NCBI GenBank assembly: GCA_029974835.1
Contig: JARKQN010000074.1
Location: 1-49,735 of the forward strand
Direction: 5' to 3'
Length of the DNA stretch: 49,735 bases
Source of the DNA: Bacteroidales bacterium
Lineage (GTDB): Bacteria > Bacteroidota > Bacteroidia > Bacteroidales > VadinHA17
Both the position numbers and the translations under genes were made by a program. The number at the start of each line of letters is the position of its first letter. Within the stretch, counting starts at the first letter, position 1. Under the pieces are notes generated by a model. That model was not told where the DNA came from. It searched no databases and saw only the letters and a program-made list of their open reading frames with translations. This document shows, piece by piece, positions 24,718 through 32,921 of the stretch.

Positions 24718-26028
24718 ATGCACGAAAGATTCAAATTCAGGAATCCCGAAGACCTTCTTTCAAAGGCTGAGTCGCTTGGTTTACGGCTTCCCTTCAGCGA
24801 TGACATCTCCCCTCTTCTGCAGCCCGCTGCTCTTGAAAATAAAATCATCCCCAACAGGTTTGTTGTACAGCCCATGGAGGGTTATGACTCGGAAGCCGAC
24901 GGAACTCCGTCTGACCTTACCCGCAGGCGCTACATGAGGTACAGCAGCGGGGGAAGCGGGATAGTATGGTTTGAAGCCATCGCCGTTGATCCGGACGGTA
25001 GATCGAATCCCAGACAGTTAATGCTCACGGAAAAAAACCTCGGCATCTACAAAAAGCTTATTTCCGGTATGCGTGAAAATCATACCGGAAAGCATCCCCA
25101 GTTGCTTGCAGCCCAGATAACCCATTCGGGAAGATACTCAAGACCTGCCGGCGGGAACGCCCCCCTGGTGCCTTCAAAAAATGCACTGCTCGACAGGGGA
25201 AATGAAAGAATCCTTTCGGATGAGGAACTTTTCTCTGTTCAGAAAAAATTTATTAAAACCGCAAAGCTTGCCTTCGACGCCGGGTTTGATGCCGTCGACA
25301 TCAAAGCGTGCCACGGATACCTGATTCATGAATTGCTTTTCTCATTCAACAGGGAAAAGAGCCTGTACGGCGGAAGGGACCCTGAAGGAAGATTCAGGTT
25401 CCTGCTGGAAACTATAGAACGAACCAGGGAGAATGTTCCCGGAATTATTGTCACTACCAGAATCAATTTATGCGACCTCTATGCCGGCGGGTTCGGAACA
25501 ACCCCCGACGGAAAAGGCTGTGACCTTTCAGAAGCACTTCTTCTCACCGGAGAACTTGAAAAAAGAGGCGTTAAAATCATAAATACCACTATGGGAAGCC
25601 CTTACTTCAACCCGCATGTGGTAAGGCCCTATGATAACCCTCTGCCTGGTGCACCCGTACCACCCGAGCACCCCCTCGAGGGTGTTGTAAGGATGACGGA
25701 GGGTACAGGTACACTTCAGAAGAATTACCCGGGTATTATGATCATCGGCTCGGCCTATTCATGGCTCAGGCATTTCTCACTTAATGTTGGGGCAGGTGTT
25801 CTGAAAGAAGGACTGGCTTCCTTTATTGGTTTTGGAAGAAACTCCTTTGCTTATCCGGGCATGCCCCGGGATATTATAAGAAACGGCGCTCCCGATAAAT
25901 CAAAATTCTGCATAACCTGCTCCGGCTGCACCCGGCTGATGAAGAACCTGCGACCGGCAGGATGCGTAATCCACGACAGGGAAATTTACGGAGCTGAACT
26001 TAAAAAACTTATTGCAGATGGCAGGTGA
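24718..26028 (+). CDS. Old Yellow Enzyme-family NADH:flavin oxidoreductase
   Basis: A 436-residue cytoplasmic FMN-dependent TIM-barrel oxidoreductase. It starts with a divergent RFVVQPMEGYDSEADGTP in place of the common PMTR motif. It has AAQITHSGRYS and the active-site strand VDIKACHGYLIHELL, in which His199 is kept and the usual first His is Lys196. The barrel continues with YGGRDPEGRFRFLL. Near the C-terminus Cys398, Cys401, Cys404 and Cys416 (CITCSGC...AGC) resemble the iron-sulfur cluster motif of 2,4-dienoyl-CoA reductase. There is no C-terminal pyridine-nucleotide domain. The next flavoprotein overlaps it and could pass electrons to it. The substrate is unknown. Confidence 0.9.
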   Translation: MHERFKFRNPEDLLSKAESLGLRLPFSDDISPLLQPAALENKIIPNRFVVQPMEGYDSEADGTPSDLTRRRYMRYSSGGSGIVWFEAIAVDPDGRSNPRQLMLTEKNLGIYKKLISGMRENHTGKHPQLLAAQITHSGRYSRPAGGNAPLVPSKNALLDRGNERILSDEELFSVQKKFIKTAKLAFDAGFDAVDIKACHGYLIHELLFSFNREKSLYGGRDPEGRFRFLLETIERTRENVPGIIVTTRINLCDLYAGGFGTTPDGKGCDLSEALLLTGELEKRGVKIINTTMGSPYFNPHVVRPYDNPLPGAPVPPEHPLEGVVRMTEGTGTLQKNYPGIMIIGSAYSWLRHFSLNVGAGVLKEGLASFIGFGRNSFAYPGMPRDIIRNGAPDKSKFCITCSGCTRLMKNLRPAGCVIHDREIYGAELKKLIADGR

Positions 26029-28021
26029 AAAATTTCATTTAAACGGTTTTGAGATGGCCTGCTACAGGGTAAACACCCTGGTGGCAGGCAGCGGGGCAGC
26101 CTCGCTGAATGCCGCCATATCGCTTCACCGGTCCGGACAGAAGGATATAATCATCGTCACTGAAAACCTGAGAGGCGGCACAAGCAGGAATGCCGGATCT
26201 GACAAGCAAACCTACTACAAGCTGTCACTGTCGGGTGATGCTGAAGATAGTCCTGTGCTGATGGCTGAGGATCTCTTCAACGGCCACTGCATGCACGGAG
26301 ACATTGCTCTCTGTGAAGCGCTGGGCTCGGCGGGAGCTTTTCTAAACCTTGCCAACCTCGGGGTTCCCTTCCCGCAAAACAGGTACGGTGCATGGGTCGG
26401 GTACAAAACCGACCATGACCCGAAGGCCAGGGGCACATCGGCAGGACCGTATACATCACAAATAATGCATACTCTCCTTGCGGAAGAAGTAAAAAGAAGA
26501 AAAATCAGAATCCTCAACCATGTCCGTATAATAAGCCTGATCACTTCAGAAAACGGAAATGAAAAGTCTGTCACCGGCGCTCTCGGGATTGATCTTAAAG
26601 CCAGGGATATCAAAAAGGCTTTCCTGCTTTTTAACTGTACAAACATTATTCTCGGAACAGGAGGTCCGGCCGGTATTTACCGCGATTCGGTTTACCCGGC
26701 CCTGCAGTCAGGCTCAACCGGACTCGCCATAATGGCGGGAGCAACGGCACAGAATCTGACCGAATCCCAGTTCGGCATAGCTTCAGTCAGATTCAGGTGG
26801 AACCTGTCAGGCAGCTACCAGCAGGTGATACCGCAGTATTTCTCAACTGACAGGAACGGAAAGGAGCGAAAGGAATTTCTGAATGAATATTTCCCCGACA
26901 TCAGAACCTTAACAAAGGCTGTTTTTCTCAAAGGTTACCAGTGGCCATTCGATCCTGCAAAGACGGCAGATTACGGGTCTTCCCTGATCGATCTCCTGGT
27001 ATACCGCGAAAAGGTGATCAGGGGCAGAAGAGTATTTCTCGACTACAGGGTAAATCCGTCAGGCCCGGCAGGTGAAAAATTTTCCCTTACCGGCCTTGAC
27101 AGTGAAGTTTACGATTATTTGAATAAATCCGATGCTCTGAAAAAAACCCCTGTTGAAAGGCTCAGGGCCATGAACAATCCGGCGGCAGACCTCTATCTCC
27201 GGCATAATATTGACCTTTCAAAAGAGCCTCTGGAGATTTCCGTTTCCGTACAACACAATAACGGCGGCCTCAAAGGTAATATTTGGTGGGAGTCCGATTT
27301 AAAACATCTCTTCCCGGTAGGTGAGGTAAATGGTTCGCACGGGGTATACCGTCCCGGCGGCTCTGCACTTAATTCCGGACAGGTCGGCGGCAGCAGGGCG
27401 GCTTACTATATATCAAAAAGATATTCTGACCCACCCCCGGAGAACAAAGATTTTACTCATGCTTCTGAATCATCATTAATTGAAATACTTTCTCTTGCAG
27501 CAGCATGGTTTGAAAACAAAAGGGAGGATTGTATTAAACCGGCCGCCATCCTGAGAATTATCAGAGAAAGAATGTCGGAATCAGGGGGGATTATAAGAAA
27601 CAAAAATAAAGTGGAAGAGGCCGCCGGTGATGCATGGAAACTCTGGCATTCTGTTGACGGTCTCCTCTCTGCCTCCTCGGTTGGGGAACTGGCTGATGCA
27701 TTCAGGGCCAGGGAGCATTGCCTGACCCACCTGGTTTACCTTGAGGCCATAAAAAAATATATCAGCGGCGGAGGCCGGAGCAGAGGCTCTTATATCGTTT
27801 CAGACAAGAAAGGGTCAAAACCACTGAAAGACCTTGAGGAAATGTTTTCATTCAGCCTTTGCAGATATGACAGAAAAATTGAAAACCATATTCTTGAGAT
27901 AAAAATGGTGAAAGGAAATATCCTTTCAGAGCTCCGGCAGGTTCGTCCGATACCTCGTCAGGATCTCTGGTTCGAGAAGGTATGGAGGCAGAACATTGAG
28001 GATAAAATCGCAGGGGGTTGA
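26018..28021 (+). CDS. FAD-dependent oxidoreductase, succinate dehydrogenase/fumarate reductase-like
   Basis: A 667-residue soluble flavoprotein. The N-terminal FAD motif is LVAGSGAASLNAAISLH, followed by RGGTSRNAGSDKQTYYK. A second conserved block, HNNGGLKGNIWWESD and LFPVGEVNGSHGVYRPGGSALNSGQVGG, matches the FAD-binding 2 family of fumarate reductases, L-aspartate oxidases and adenylylsulfate reductases. The capping domain differs from known members, so the substrate cannot be assigned. The frame opens at a TTG (26012); the ATG at 26018 is the better start and overlaps the upstream oxidoreductase by 11 bases. It has no signal peptide and should act in the cytoplasm. Confidence 0.86.
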   Translation: MAGEKFHLNGFEMACYRVNTLVAGSGAASLNAAISLHRSGQKDIIIVTENLRGGTSRNAGSDKQTYYKLSLSGDAEDSPVLMAEDLFNGHCMHGDIALCEALGSAGAFLNLANLGVPFPQNRYGAWVGYKTDHDPKARGTSAGPYTSQIMHTLLAEEVKRRKIRILNHVRIISLITSENGNEKSVTGALGIDLKARDIKKAFLLFNCTNIILGTGGPAGIYRDSVYPALQSGSTGLAIMAGATAQNLTESQFGIASVRFRWNLSGSYQQVIPQYFSTDRNGKERKEFLNEYFPDIRTLTKAVFLKGYQWPFDPAKTADYGSSLIDLLVYREKVIRGRRVFLDYRVNPSGPAGEKFSLTGLDSEVYDYLNKSDALKKTPVERLRAMNNPAADLYLRHNIDLSKEPLEISVSVQHNNGGLKGNIWWESDLKHLFPVGEVNGSHGVYRPGGSALNSGQVGGSRAAYYISKRYSDPPPENKDFTHASESSLIEILSLAAAWFENKREDCIKPAAILRIIRERMSESGGIIRNKNKVEEAAGDAWKLWHSVDGLLSASSVGELADAFRAREHCLTHLVYLEAIKKYISGGGRSRGSYIVSDKKGSKPLKDLEEMFSFSLCRYDRKIENHILEIKMVKGNILSELRQVRPIPRQDLWFEKVWRQNIEDKIAGG

Positions 28022-28084
28022 ATAATTCACCTAAATTGCTACCTTTACCCCCTGAACCTGAAAACCAACCAAATCTTCCCGCTT

Positions 28085-28864
28085 ATGAACGGTAAACCAG
28101 TTGCTGTGATTACCGGTGCCAGCAGGGGTATAGGCAGGGCTATTACGCTTGCACTCGCCGCCGAAGGTTACGATATTGTGGCAATAGCCCGTTCGTTGGA
28201 CAGCGAGGGGATGGAAACTCTCGGACCTGAGGTTGAAAAAAGAAACTCCGACTTCTTTCCTATCGGACTCGACATATCCTGCACCGCATGCCAGGTTGAG
28301 GTTGTTAAAGATATACTCGACAGGTACGGAAGAATCGACATCCTTGTTAACAATGCAGGCGTTGCCCCGCTGCAAAGAACAGACCTGCTCGAACTTTCCG
28401 AGGAAAGTTACGACAGGGTGATGAACATAAATCTGCGGGGGCCTCTTTTCTTTACCCAGAGAGTAGCCAAAGAGATGCTTTGGCTAAAAACCATGATTGA
28501 AACCTATTCCCCAAAAATCATTTTTATTTCTTCTGTTTCTGCTTACATGCCTTCAATCAGGCGGGCAGAATACTGCATTTCAAAGGCCGGACTCAGCATG
28601 ACAACGGAAGTATTCGCCGAAAGACTTACCCGCGAAGGAATACTTGTATACGAAATCAGGCCGGGAATTATCGAAACAGATATGACGGCAAGGGTGAAAG
28701 ACAAGTATGACAAAATGATTGAAGAGGGAAGAATACCCCAGAAAAGATGGGGACTCCCGGCCGATGTGGCAAAAGCCGTTGCTTCTATTGCAAGGGGTGA
28801 CTGGGACTTCTCGTCGGGCGCTGTTTTTGAGGTAAGCGGCGGACTTAATATCAGAAGCCTCTGA
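28085..28864 (+). CDS. SDR-family dehydrogenase (3-ketoacyl-ACP reductase-like)
   Basis: A 259-residue classical short-chain dehydrogenase. It has the cofactor motif TGASRGIG at residues 10-17, NNAG in the structural motif, and the catalytic Tyr163 and Lys167 in EYCISKAG. Sequence of this type is often labelled FabG, but FabG-like proteins also include sugar and polyol dehydrogenases. Its place after a fucosidase and two flavoproteins makes oxidation of a sugar, polyol or cyclic product more likely than fatty-acid synthesis. A residue before the cofactor site that would separate NAD from NADP preference is not decisive. It is 63 bases from the flavoprotein gene and convergent with the FkbM gene. 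Confidence 0.9.
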   Translation: MNGKPVAVITGASRGIGRAITLALAAEGYDIVAIARSLDSEGMETLGPEVEKRNSDFFPIGLDISCTACQVEVVKDILDRYGRIDILVNNAGVAPLQRTDLLELSEESYDRVMNINLRGPLFFTQRVAKEMLWLKTMIETYSPKIIFISSVSAYMPSIRRAEYCISKAGLSMTTEVFAERLTREGILVYEIRPGIIETDMTARVKDKYDKMIEEGRIPQKRWGLPADVAKAVASIARGDWDFSSGAVFEVSGGLNIRSL

Positions 28865-28892
28865 CATTAAGGTTTCCTAATTAAAGACCTCT

Positions 28893-29588
28893 TCAGGGAA
28901 GCGCAATTATTTCAGTGTCACCCTTTATCCTGCCGGGATTGAGAATTTCAAATTTGTAGCCGTTAACCTTAAGAAAATCTACCACATACATGTGGCATTC
29001 GTCGTTATGGGTGGCTATTAAAATTTTTGGCCTTACCGATTTGATAATGTCCCGCAATCCTTTCAGGACCTCAATCTCTCCTCCCTCAACATCGATTTTT
29101 ACAAATGTCGGGGCAGGGATCTCTCCTCTTTCCACGAGCTTTGAAACAGATACCTGCTTCACCGCCAGATCACCTGTGGCCGAAACCATTCCGGTGGCAG
29201 ATCCGTGGGCGGTGTCAAATAATACTTCTCCTTCGTACTCTCCCACAGCAGCTTCATAAAGGGTTACCCCCCTGATACCGTTAAGCTTCATATGCCTCCT
29301 GAAAAACCTCGCGTTCATCGGTCTCGGCTCAAAGGCTATCACAGCCCCTGTGCCTTCATTGAGAACAGAGGCTATTGCAGAAAAATACCCGATATGCGCT
29401 CCAATGTCGTAAAATATCTCACCTTTCGAAAAATTCTTTACCAGCGCATCGGTTTTGTAAGGTTCGTGCCTGCCGCTCAGAAATTTGCCTCCCGATGTGG
29501 CTATCAGTCTTTTACCCTTAAGAGGCCCTGATTTTACAGTCAGGGTTATAAAGCTGAAAAGCTCCTTGAGCAGATGTCTGATCTTCAT
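28893..29588 (-). CDS. FkbM-family methyltransferase
   Basis: A 231-residue SAM-dependent methyltransferase of the FkbM group. Motif I is FYDIGAHIGYFSAIA, and the acidic motif is VIAFEPRPMNARFF. The FkbM signature VKIDVEGGEIEVLKGL lies near residues 163-178. FkbM proteins methylate hydroxyls of sugars, polyketides or glycolipids; the acceptor here is unknown. It stands alone on the minus strand between the SDR gene and the divergent YceI gene, with short gaps on both sides. There is no signal peptide, so it acts in the cytoplasm. Confidence 0.88.
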   Translation of the reverse strand: MKIRHLLKELFSFITLTVKSGPLKGKRLIATSGGKFLSGRHEPYKTDALVKNFSKGEIFYDIGAHIGYFSAIASVLNEGTGAVIAFEPRPMNARFFRRHMKLNGIRGVTLYEAAVGEYEGEVLFDTAHGSATGMVSATGDLAVKQVSVSKLVERGEIPAPTFVKIDVEGGEIEVLKGLRDIIKSVRPKILIATHNDECHMYVVDFLKVNGYKFEILNPGRIKGDTEIIALP

Positions 29589-29668
29589 ATTGTCAGTTTA
29601 CTGAGGCGAATTTACATTAAAATGAACAAATTCCCTTAAAGGTTTGTTTCTTAAGAAATTTTAGCATC

Positions 29669-30232
29669 ATGAGAACGATATTTGTTTTATTACTTGCAAT
29701 TATGACGGCAACTTTGACATACGGCCAGAATAAGCTTCAGGCCGACGTTCAGAAGACAAAACTGGAGTGGCTGGGCGAAAAAGTTCTTGGCAAGCACACC
29801 GGAACAATCCAGCTTCAGTCGGGATGGCTTACATGGAACAATAACAGGATAACTGCGGGAGAGTTCCTCATTGATATGAAGACGATCAGGGATGACGACG
29901 GCCTTACAAACCTCGAGAATCACCTGAGATCTGACGATTTCTTCTCGGTTGAGAAGTTCCCTGTATCAAAGCTTGTGATTACCGGAAGCGACTCTTTTGA
30001 AAAAGGGACCGCAACCGTGAAAGGCAATCTTACCATAAAGGGTATTACAAACCCTATAGAATTTACCGCTGCAGTTCAGAAGAAAGATGACGGCACATGG
30101 TTCTATTCAAACATCATTGTCGACAGAACCAAATACAATGTCAGGTACGGGTCAGGTAAGTTTTTTGATAATCTCGGAGACAAGATTATATACGATGAAT
30201 TCAAACTGAAAGTTACACTTCTTGTAAAATAG
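29669..30232 (+). CDS. YceI-family periplasmic protein
   Basis: A 187-residue secreted lipocalin-like beta-barrel protein. Residues 1-20 form a signal peptide ending in TYGQ. The mature protein has TGTIQLQSGWLTWNNNRITAGEFLIDM, the characteristic LRSDDFFSVEKFPVSKLVI, and GNLTIKGITNPIEF of the YceI family. Members bind isoprenoid chains such as quinones or polyprenols in the periplasm. The length fits. It is transcribed alone and has a good terminator at 30260-30283. A link to the carotenoid genes in this window would be speculation. Confidence 0.93.
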   Translation: MRTIFVLLLAIMTATLTYGQNKLQADVQKTKLEWLGEKVLGKHTGTIQLQSGWLTWNNNRITAGEFLIDMKTIRDDDGLTNLENHLRSDDFFSVEKFPVSKLVITGSDSFEKGTATVKGNLTIKGITNPIEFTAAVQKKDDGTWFYSNIIVDRTKYNVRYGSGKFFDNLGDKIIYDEFKLKVTLLVK

Positions 30233-30259
30233 GATTTATCCGAAAATGATTTTTTCAGG

Positions 30260-30283
30260 AACGGGACTCAGGTCCCGTTTTTG
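30260..30283 (+). terminator. Intrinsic terminator of the YceI gene
   Basis: AACGGGAC (30260-30267) pairs perfectly with GTCCCGTT (30272-30279) around TCAG, followed by TTTTG on the plus strand. The convergent GT4 gene ends inside this hairpin: its stop codon is at 30268-30270, so the last codons of that gene double as part of the terminator. There is no T-run on the minus side, so it works for the plus strand only. Confidence 0.8.
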
Positions 30284-31368
30284 TTTTCCGCGACTTCGCA
30301 GAATAGTCTGTATATCTGTCCGAGGTAATCCAGGGGGTCGAGCATTTCCTTTACTTTCAGAAGCGATTTCTCTCCCATATCCGCAAGCCTGGTTTTTTCC
30401 GACCAGCATTGCAGAATTTTCGCTGCAATTGCACCGGGATCTCCCGGAGGCACAACATATCCGTTAACACCTTCCTCAACCAGTTCCTTTGCCCCACCTT
30501 TTGAGGTGACAATTACCGGCTTCTTCATGCACATTGCCTCGATAACCGAACGGCCAAGACCCTCCGATAATGAAGGCTGAACATATATGTCACACGCAGC
30601 GGTATACCTGAAAATGTCATCCACAAAACCGAAAACCCTGAAACGGTCGCTAAGCCGCGACTGCCTGATAAGCCTGGCCTGTTTTCCCTCATCCATGCCT
30701 TTTCCGGCAAGAAGAAAATATATCACGGCTTCTGCCGGAAGTAATTCAGCAGATTTTATCAGGTACGGTATTCCCTTTTCAGGCCTCACATTGGCAACGC
30801 ATCCTGCAATCAAAGCTCCGGGCGGAATATTAAGTTTCTGCCTGGAGACAGGAGCTTCAGGCTTAATCCAATCAGGATCGTATCCCTTGTAAATCCTTAC
30901 ACATTTTTTCCTGAAACGCTCACCGGCCTGTTTCACAAAGTGCTCAAGGACGGCATCACTAAGGCAGACCATCCTGTCGATTGACGGGTTGAGGAAAGAG
31001 AGATAGGCTGTTGGGTCGTGCCAGTGAAAATTGAGAGATCCTATATACCCTACCTTTCTGATTCTGATGCCTCGTGCTGCAAAGATGGCGTTGGTGATTG
31101 CCTTCCCGAAAGTAAGGTACATAATTTCGAACCTTTCACGGATCAGAAGTTCCCTGATGCGGCGGATTGCCGTGAGATCAAACTTCCTGAAAAGAGGAAT
31201 ATAATGAAGTTTTATCCCCGCCTTCTCAAGCTCTTCCGATTCGGGAGTCCTGAAATGAGTTATCACCGTTACGTCAACACCCTTTTCGTGCAGGCCCCTG
31301 TAAAGAAATCTTTCGGGCAGGGTGACCGCAAATCCCCTGCAGATATCGGTGATGACCAGAAGCTTCAT
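30268..31368 (-). CDS. Family 4 glycosyltransferase
   Basis: A 366-residue retaining GT-B glycosyltransferase. The C-terminal nucleotide-sugar domain has ANVRPEKGIPYLIKSAELL, FGFVDDIFRYTAACDIYVQPSLSEGLGRSVIEAM with the conserved EX7E glutamates, and VPPGDPGAIA. The N-terminal acceptor domain is soluble. The frame extends 19 codons upstream, but the ATG at 31368 begins the typical MKLLVITDICRGF and overlaps the upstream symporter stop as ATGA, so I use it. It probably builds a lipopolysaccharide, capsule or glycolipid. Coupling to a sugar transporter gene is unusual. Confidence 0.88.
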   Translation of the reverse strand: MKLLVITDICRGFAVTLPERFLYRGLHEKGVDVTVITHFRTPESEELEKAGIKLHYIPLFRKFDLTAIRRIRELLIRERFEIMYLTFGKAITNAIFAARGIRIRKVGYIGSLNFHWHDPTAYLSFLNPSIDRMVCLSDAVLEHFVKQAGERFRKKCVRIYKGYDPDWIKPEAPVSRQKLNIPPGALIAGCVANVRPEKGIPYLIKSAELLPAEAVIYFLLAGKGMDEGKQARLIRQSRLSDRFRVFGFVDDIFRYTAACDIYVQPSLSEGLGRSVIEAMCMKKPVIVTSKGGAKELVEEGVNGYVVPPGDPGAIAAKILQCWSEKTRLADMGEKSLLKVKEMLDPLDYLGQIYRLFCEVAENKNGT

Positions 31369-32675
31369 TTTGCCGTTTCGGTTTTCCTGCTGAAGAAAGC
31401 ATACCAGGCAATGAAGATGAAACAAATAAGGGGGACCACATAGGAAATGTTTATACTCCCGCTCAGGTCAGAAACCTTCCCCTGGAAAAAGGTAATGACG
31501 GCCCCACCGAGAATTGCCATTATAAGTCCCGAACCACCGATTTTGGTATCCTGGCCAAGCCCTCTTACCGCCTGTCCGAAGATGGTCGGAAACATCAGCG
31601 ACATAAAGCCGGATATTGAAACGAGAGCTATCACTCCTGCCATCCCGCTTCCGGCAATTACCAGCAGGGTTGAAACAATAGCCATTAATGATGCGAACAT
31701 AAGAAGGGATGAAGGCCTGAAATATTTCATAAGACCGGTAAAAATAAACCTTGATATGCTGAAGAGTATCAGAGAGGCAATATAATATGTGGCTGCCGCC
31801 TGCTCAGGGGTCTTTCCCGGGGGCAGTATGGCGTGTTCGAGATTAAGAGCCGCCATGGAGTATCTGATTGTGAATGACCATACCCCGATCTGCGCCCCCA
31901 CATAAAAAAACTGAGCAATTACTCCCATCACATAGTTGCGGTTTCTCAACAGTCTTTCCAGTGTTGCCTTCAGGTTAATTCTGGAATCTTCATCCGATGC
32001 CTTTGGCATCCTTACCAGAAAAATTGTTATCCACAATATCAGAAGCAGGAATCCGACTGTAACATACGTCATGGTTACAGCGTTTAGTTCTCCCGCCTGG
32101 ATGTTTCTGAGTGTCTCCTCGGGCATGGCTGCCCGTTCGGCCGCATTTGCCCTGTTAAGACCCGACAGAATGAACAACTGGCTTATAATAACCCCGGATA
32201 TAGATCCCAGCGGGTTGAACGACTGGGCCAGGTTAAGCCTCCGTGTACCGGTCTCTTCGGCCCCCATTGCTATTATGTAAGGGTTGGCCGCCGTCTCAAG
32301 CACCGACAGCCCTCCGAACAATATCCACAAGGCCCCAAGGAAATGAAAGTAATTCCCCGTAAGCTTTGCCGGGAAGAACAACAGACACCCTGTAATGTAT
32401 AGTCCAAGTCCGAGAAGAACGCCCGATTTATAGGTGTATTTTTTAATGAATATGGCTGCCGGAAGAGCAAATATGAAATAACCAAGGCCATAGCATGAAA
32501 TCTGTATAAGTGCGGTGCGGGCATCGGTCATGCTCATTATTCTCTTGAATGCTGCCAGCAGCGTGTCGGTCATGTTGTTTGCGAGGCCCCACAGAAAGAA
32601 GAGGGATGTTATCAGAACAAACGGCAGGAGGTTCCCGGGAGCAACCAGTTTCTCTTTTATTCTTGAAGAATTCAT
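31365..32675 (-). CDS. FucP-type sugar:proton symporter
   Basis: A 436-residue MFS inner-membrane transporter with twelve hydrophobic helices, of the FHS (fucose-galactose-glucose:H+) family. It shows LFFLWGLANNMTDTLLAAFKR in helix 1, TAANPYIIAMG in the first half and FMSLMFPTIFGQAVRGLGQ in the second. It should import L-fucose, glucose, galactose or a similar monosaccharide. The frame extends 43 codons upstream, but the ATG at 32675 begins the conserved part. The GT4 gene overlaps its end, so the two are co-transcribed. Nearby GH95 suggests fucose as the sugar, but this is not proven. Confidence 0.9.
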   Translation of the reverse strand: MNSSRIKEKLVAPGNLLPFVLITSLFFLWGLANNMTDTLLAAFKRIMSMTDARTALIQISCYGLGYFIFALPAAIFIKKYTYKSGVLLGLGLYITGCLLFFPAKLTGNYFHFLGALWILFGGLSVLETAANPYIIAMGAEETGTRRLNLAQSFNPLGSISGVIISQLFILSGLNRANAAERAAMPEETLRNIQAGELNAVTMTYVTVGFLLLILWITIFLVRMPKASDEDSRINLKATLERLLRNRNYVMGVIAQFFYVGAQIGVWSFTIRYSMAALNLEHAILPPGKTPEQAAATYYIASLILFSISRFIFTGLMKYFRPSSLLMFASLMAIVSTLLVIAGSGMAGVIALVSISGFMSLMFPTIFGQAVRGLGQDTKIGGSGLIMAILGGAVITFFQGKVSDLSGSINISYVVPLICFIFIAWYAFFSRKTETAK

Positions 32676-32776
32676 TTTATCATATTTAAGATCAGGGCAT
32701 AAATTTGATAAAAAATATTCATTCAGGTCAGAAAGGGTGAAAAGAAAAATTTTTACGTTCTCCGTTTCCCCCGAAA

Positions 32777-32793
32777 ACGTTTGAAATAAACGT
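32777..32793. promoter_or_regulatory. Candidate operator between divergent transporter genes
   Basis: ACGTTT and AAACGT form a perfect inverted repeat around GAAAT, in the 246-base gap between the FucP-type gene and the maltose-locus MFS gene. The ends resemble LacI-family operators in size and AT-rich/CG core. No LacI or SusR regulator is encoded in the window. The rest of the gap is AT-rich and holds one promoter candidate on the plus strand. Confidence 0.4.
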
Positions 32794-32872
32794 GTATGAT
32801 TCACCGGACAAAATCTGACTGATATTGCTGAAAATAAATAACATACAACCTTTCTGATGTTGATTTTTTAAA

Positions 32873-32880
32873 TATATTTG
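32873..32880 (+). promoter_or_regulatory. -7 promoter element of the maltose operon (TATATTTG)
   Basis: TATATTTG matches the Bacteroidota -7 consensus and would start transcription near 32887, 35 bases before the MFS gene. A TTG at 32860-32862 is too close for a -33 element, so only the -7 part is convincing. Confidence 0.5.
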
Positions 32881-32921
32881 GGAAGAAATGTTTACACTTC
32901 CGTTACACCAAAACGAACCAG

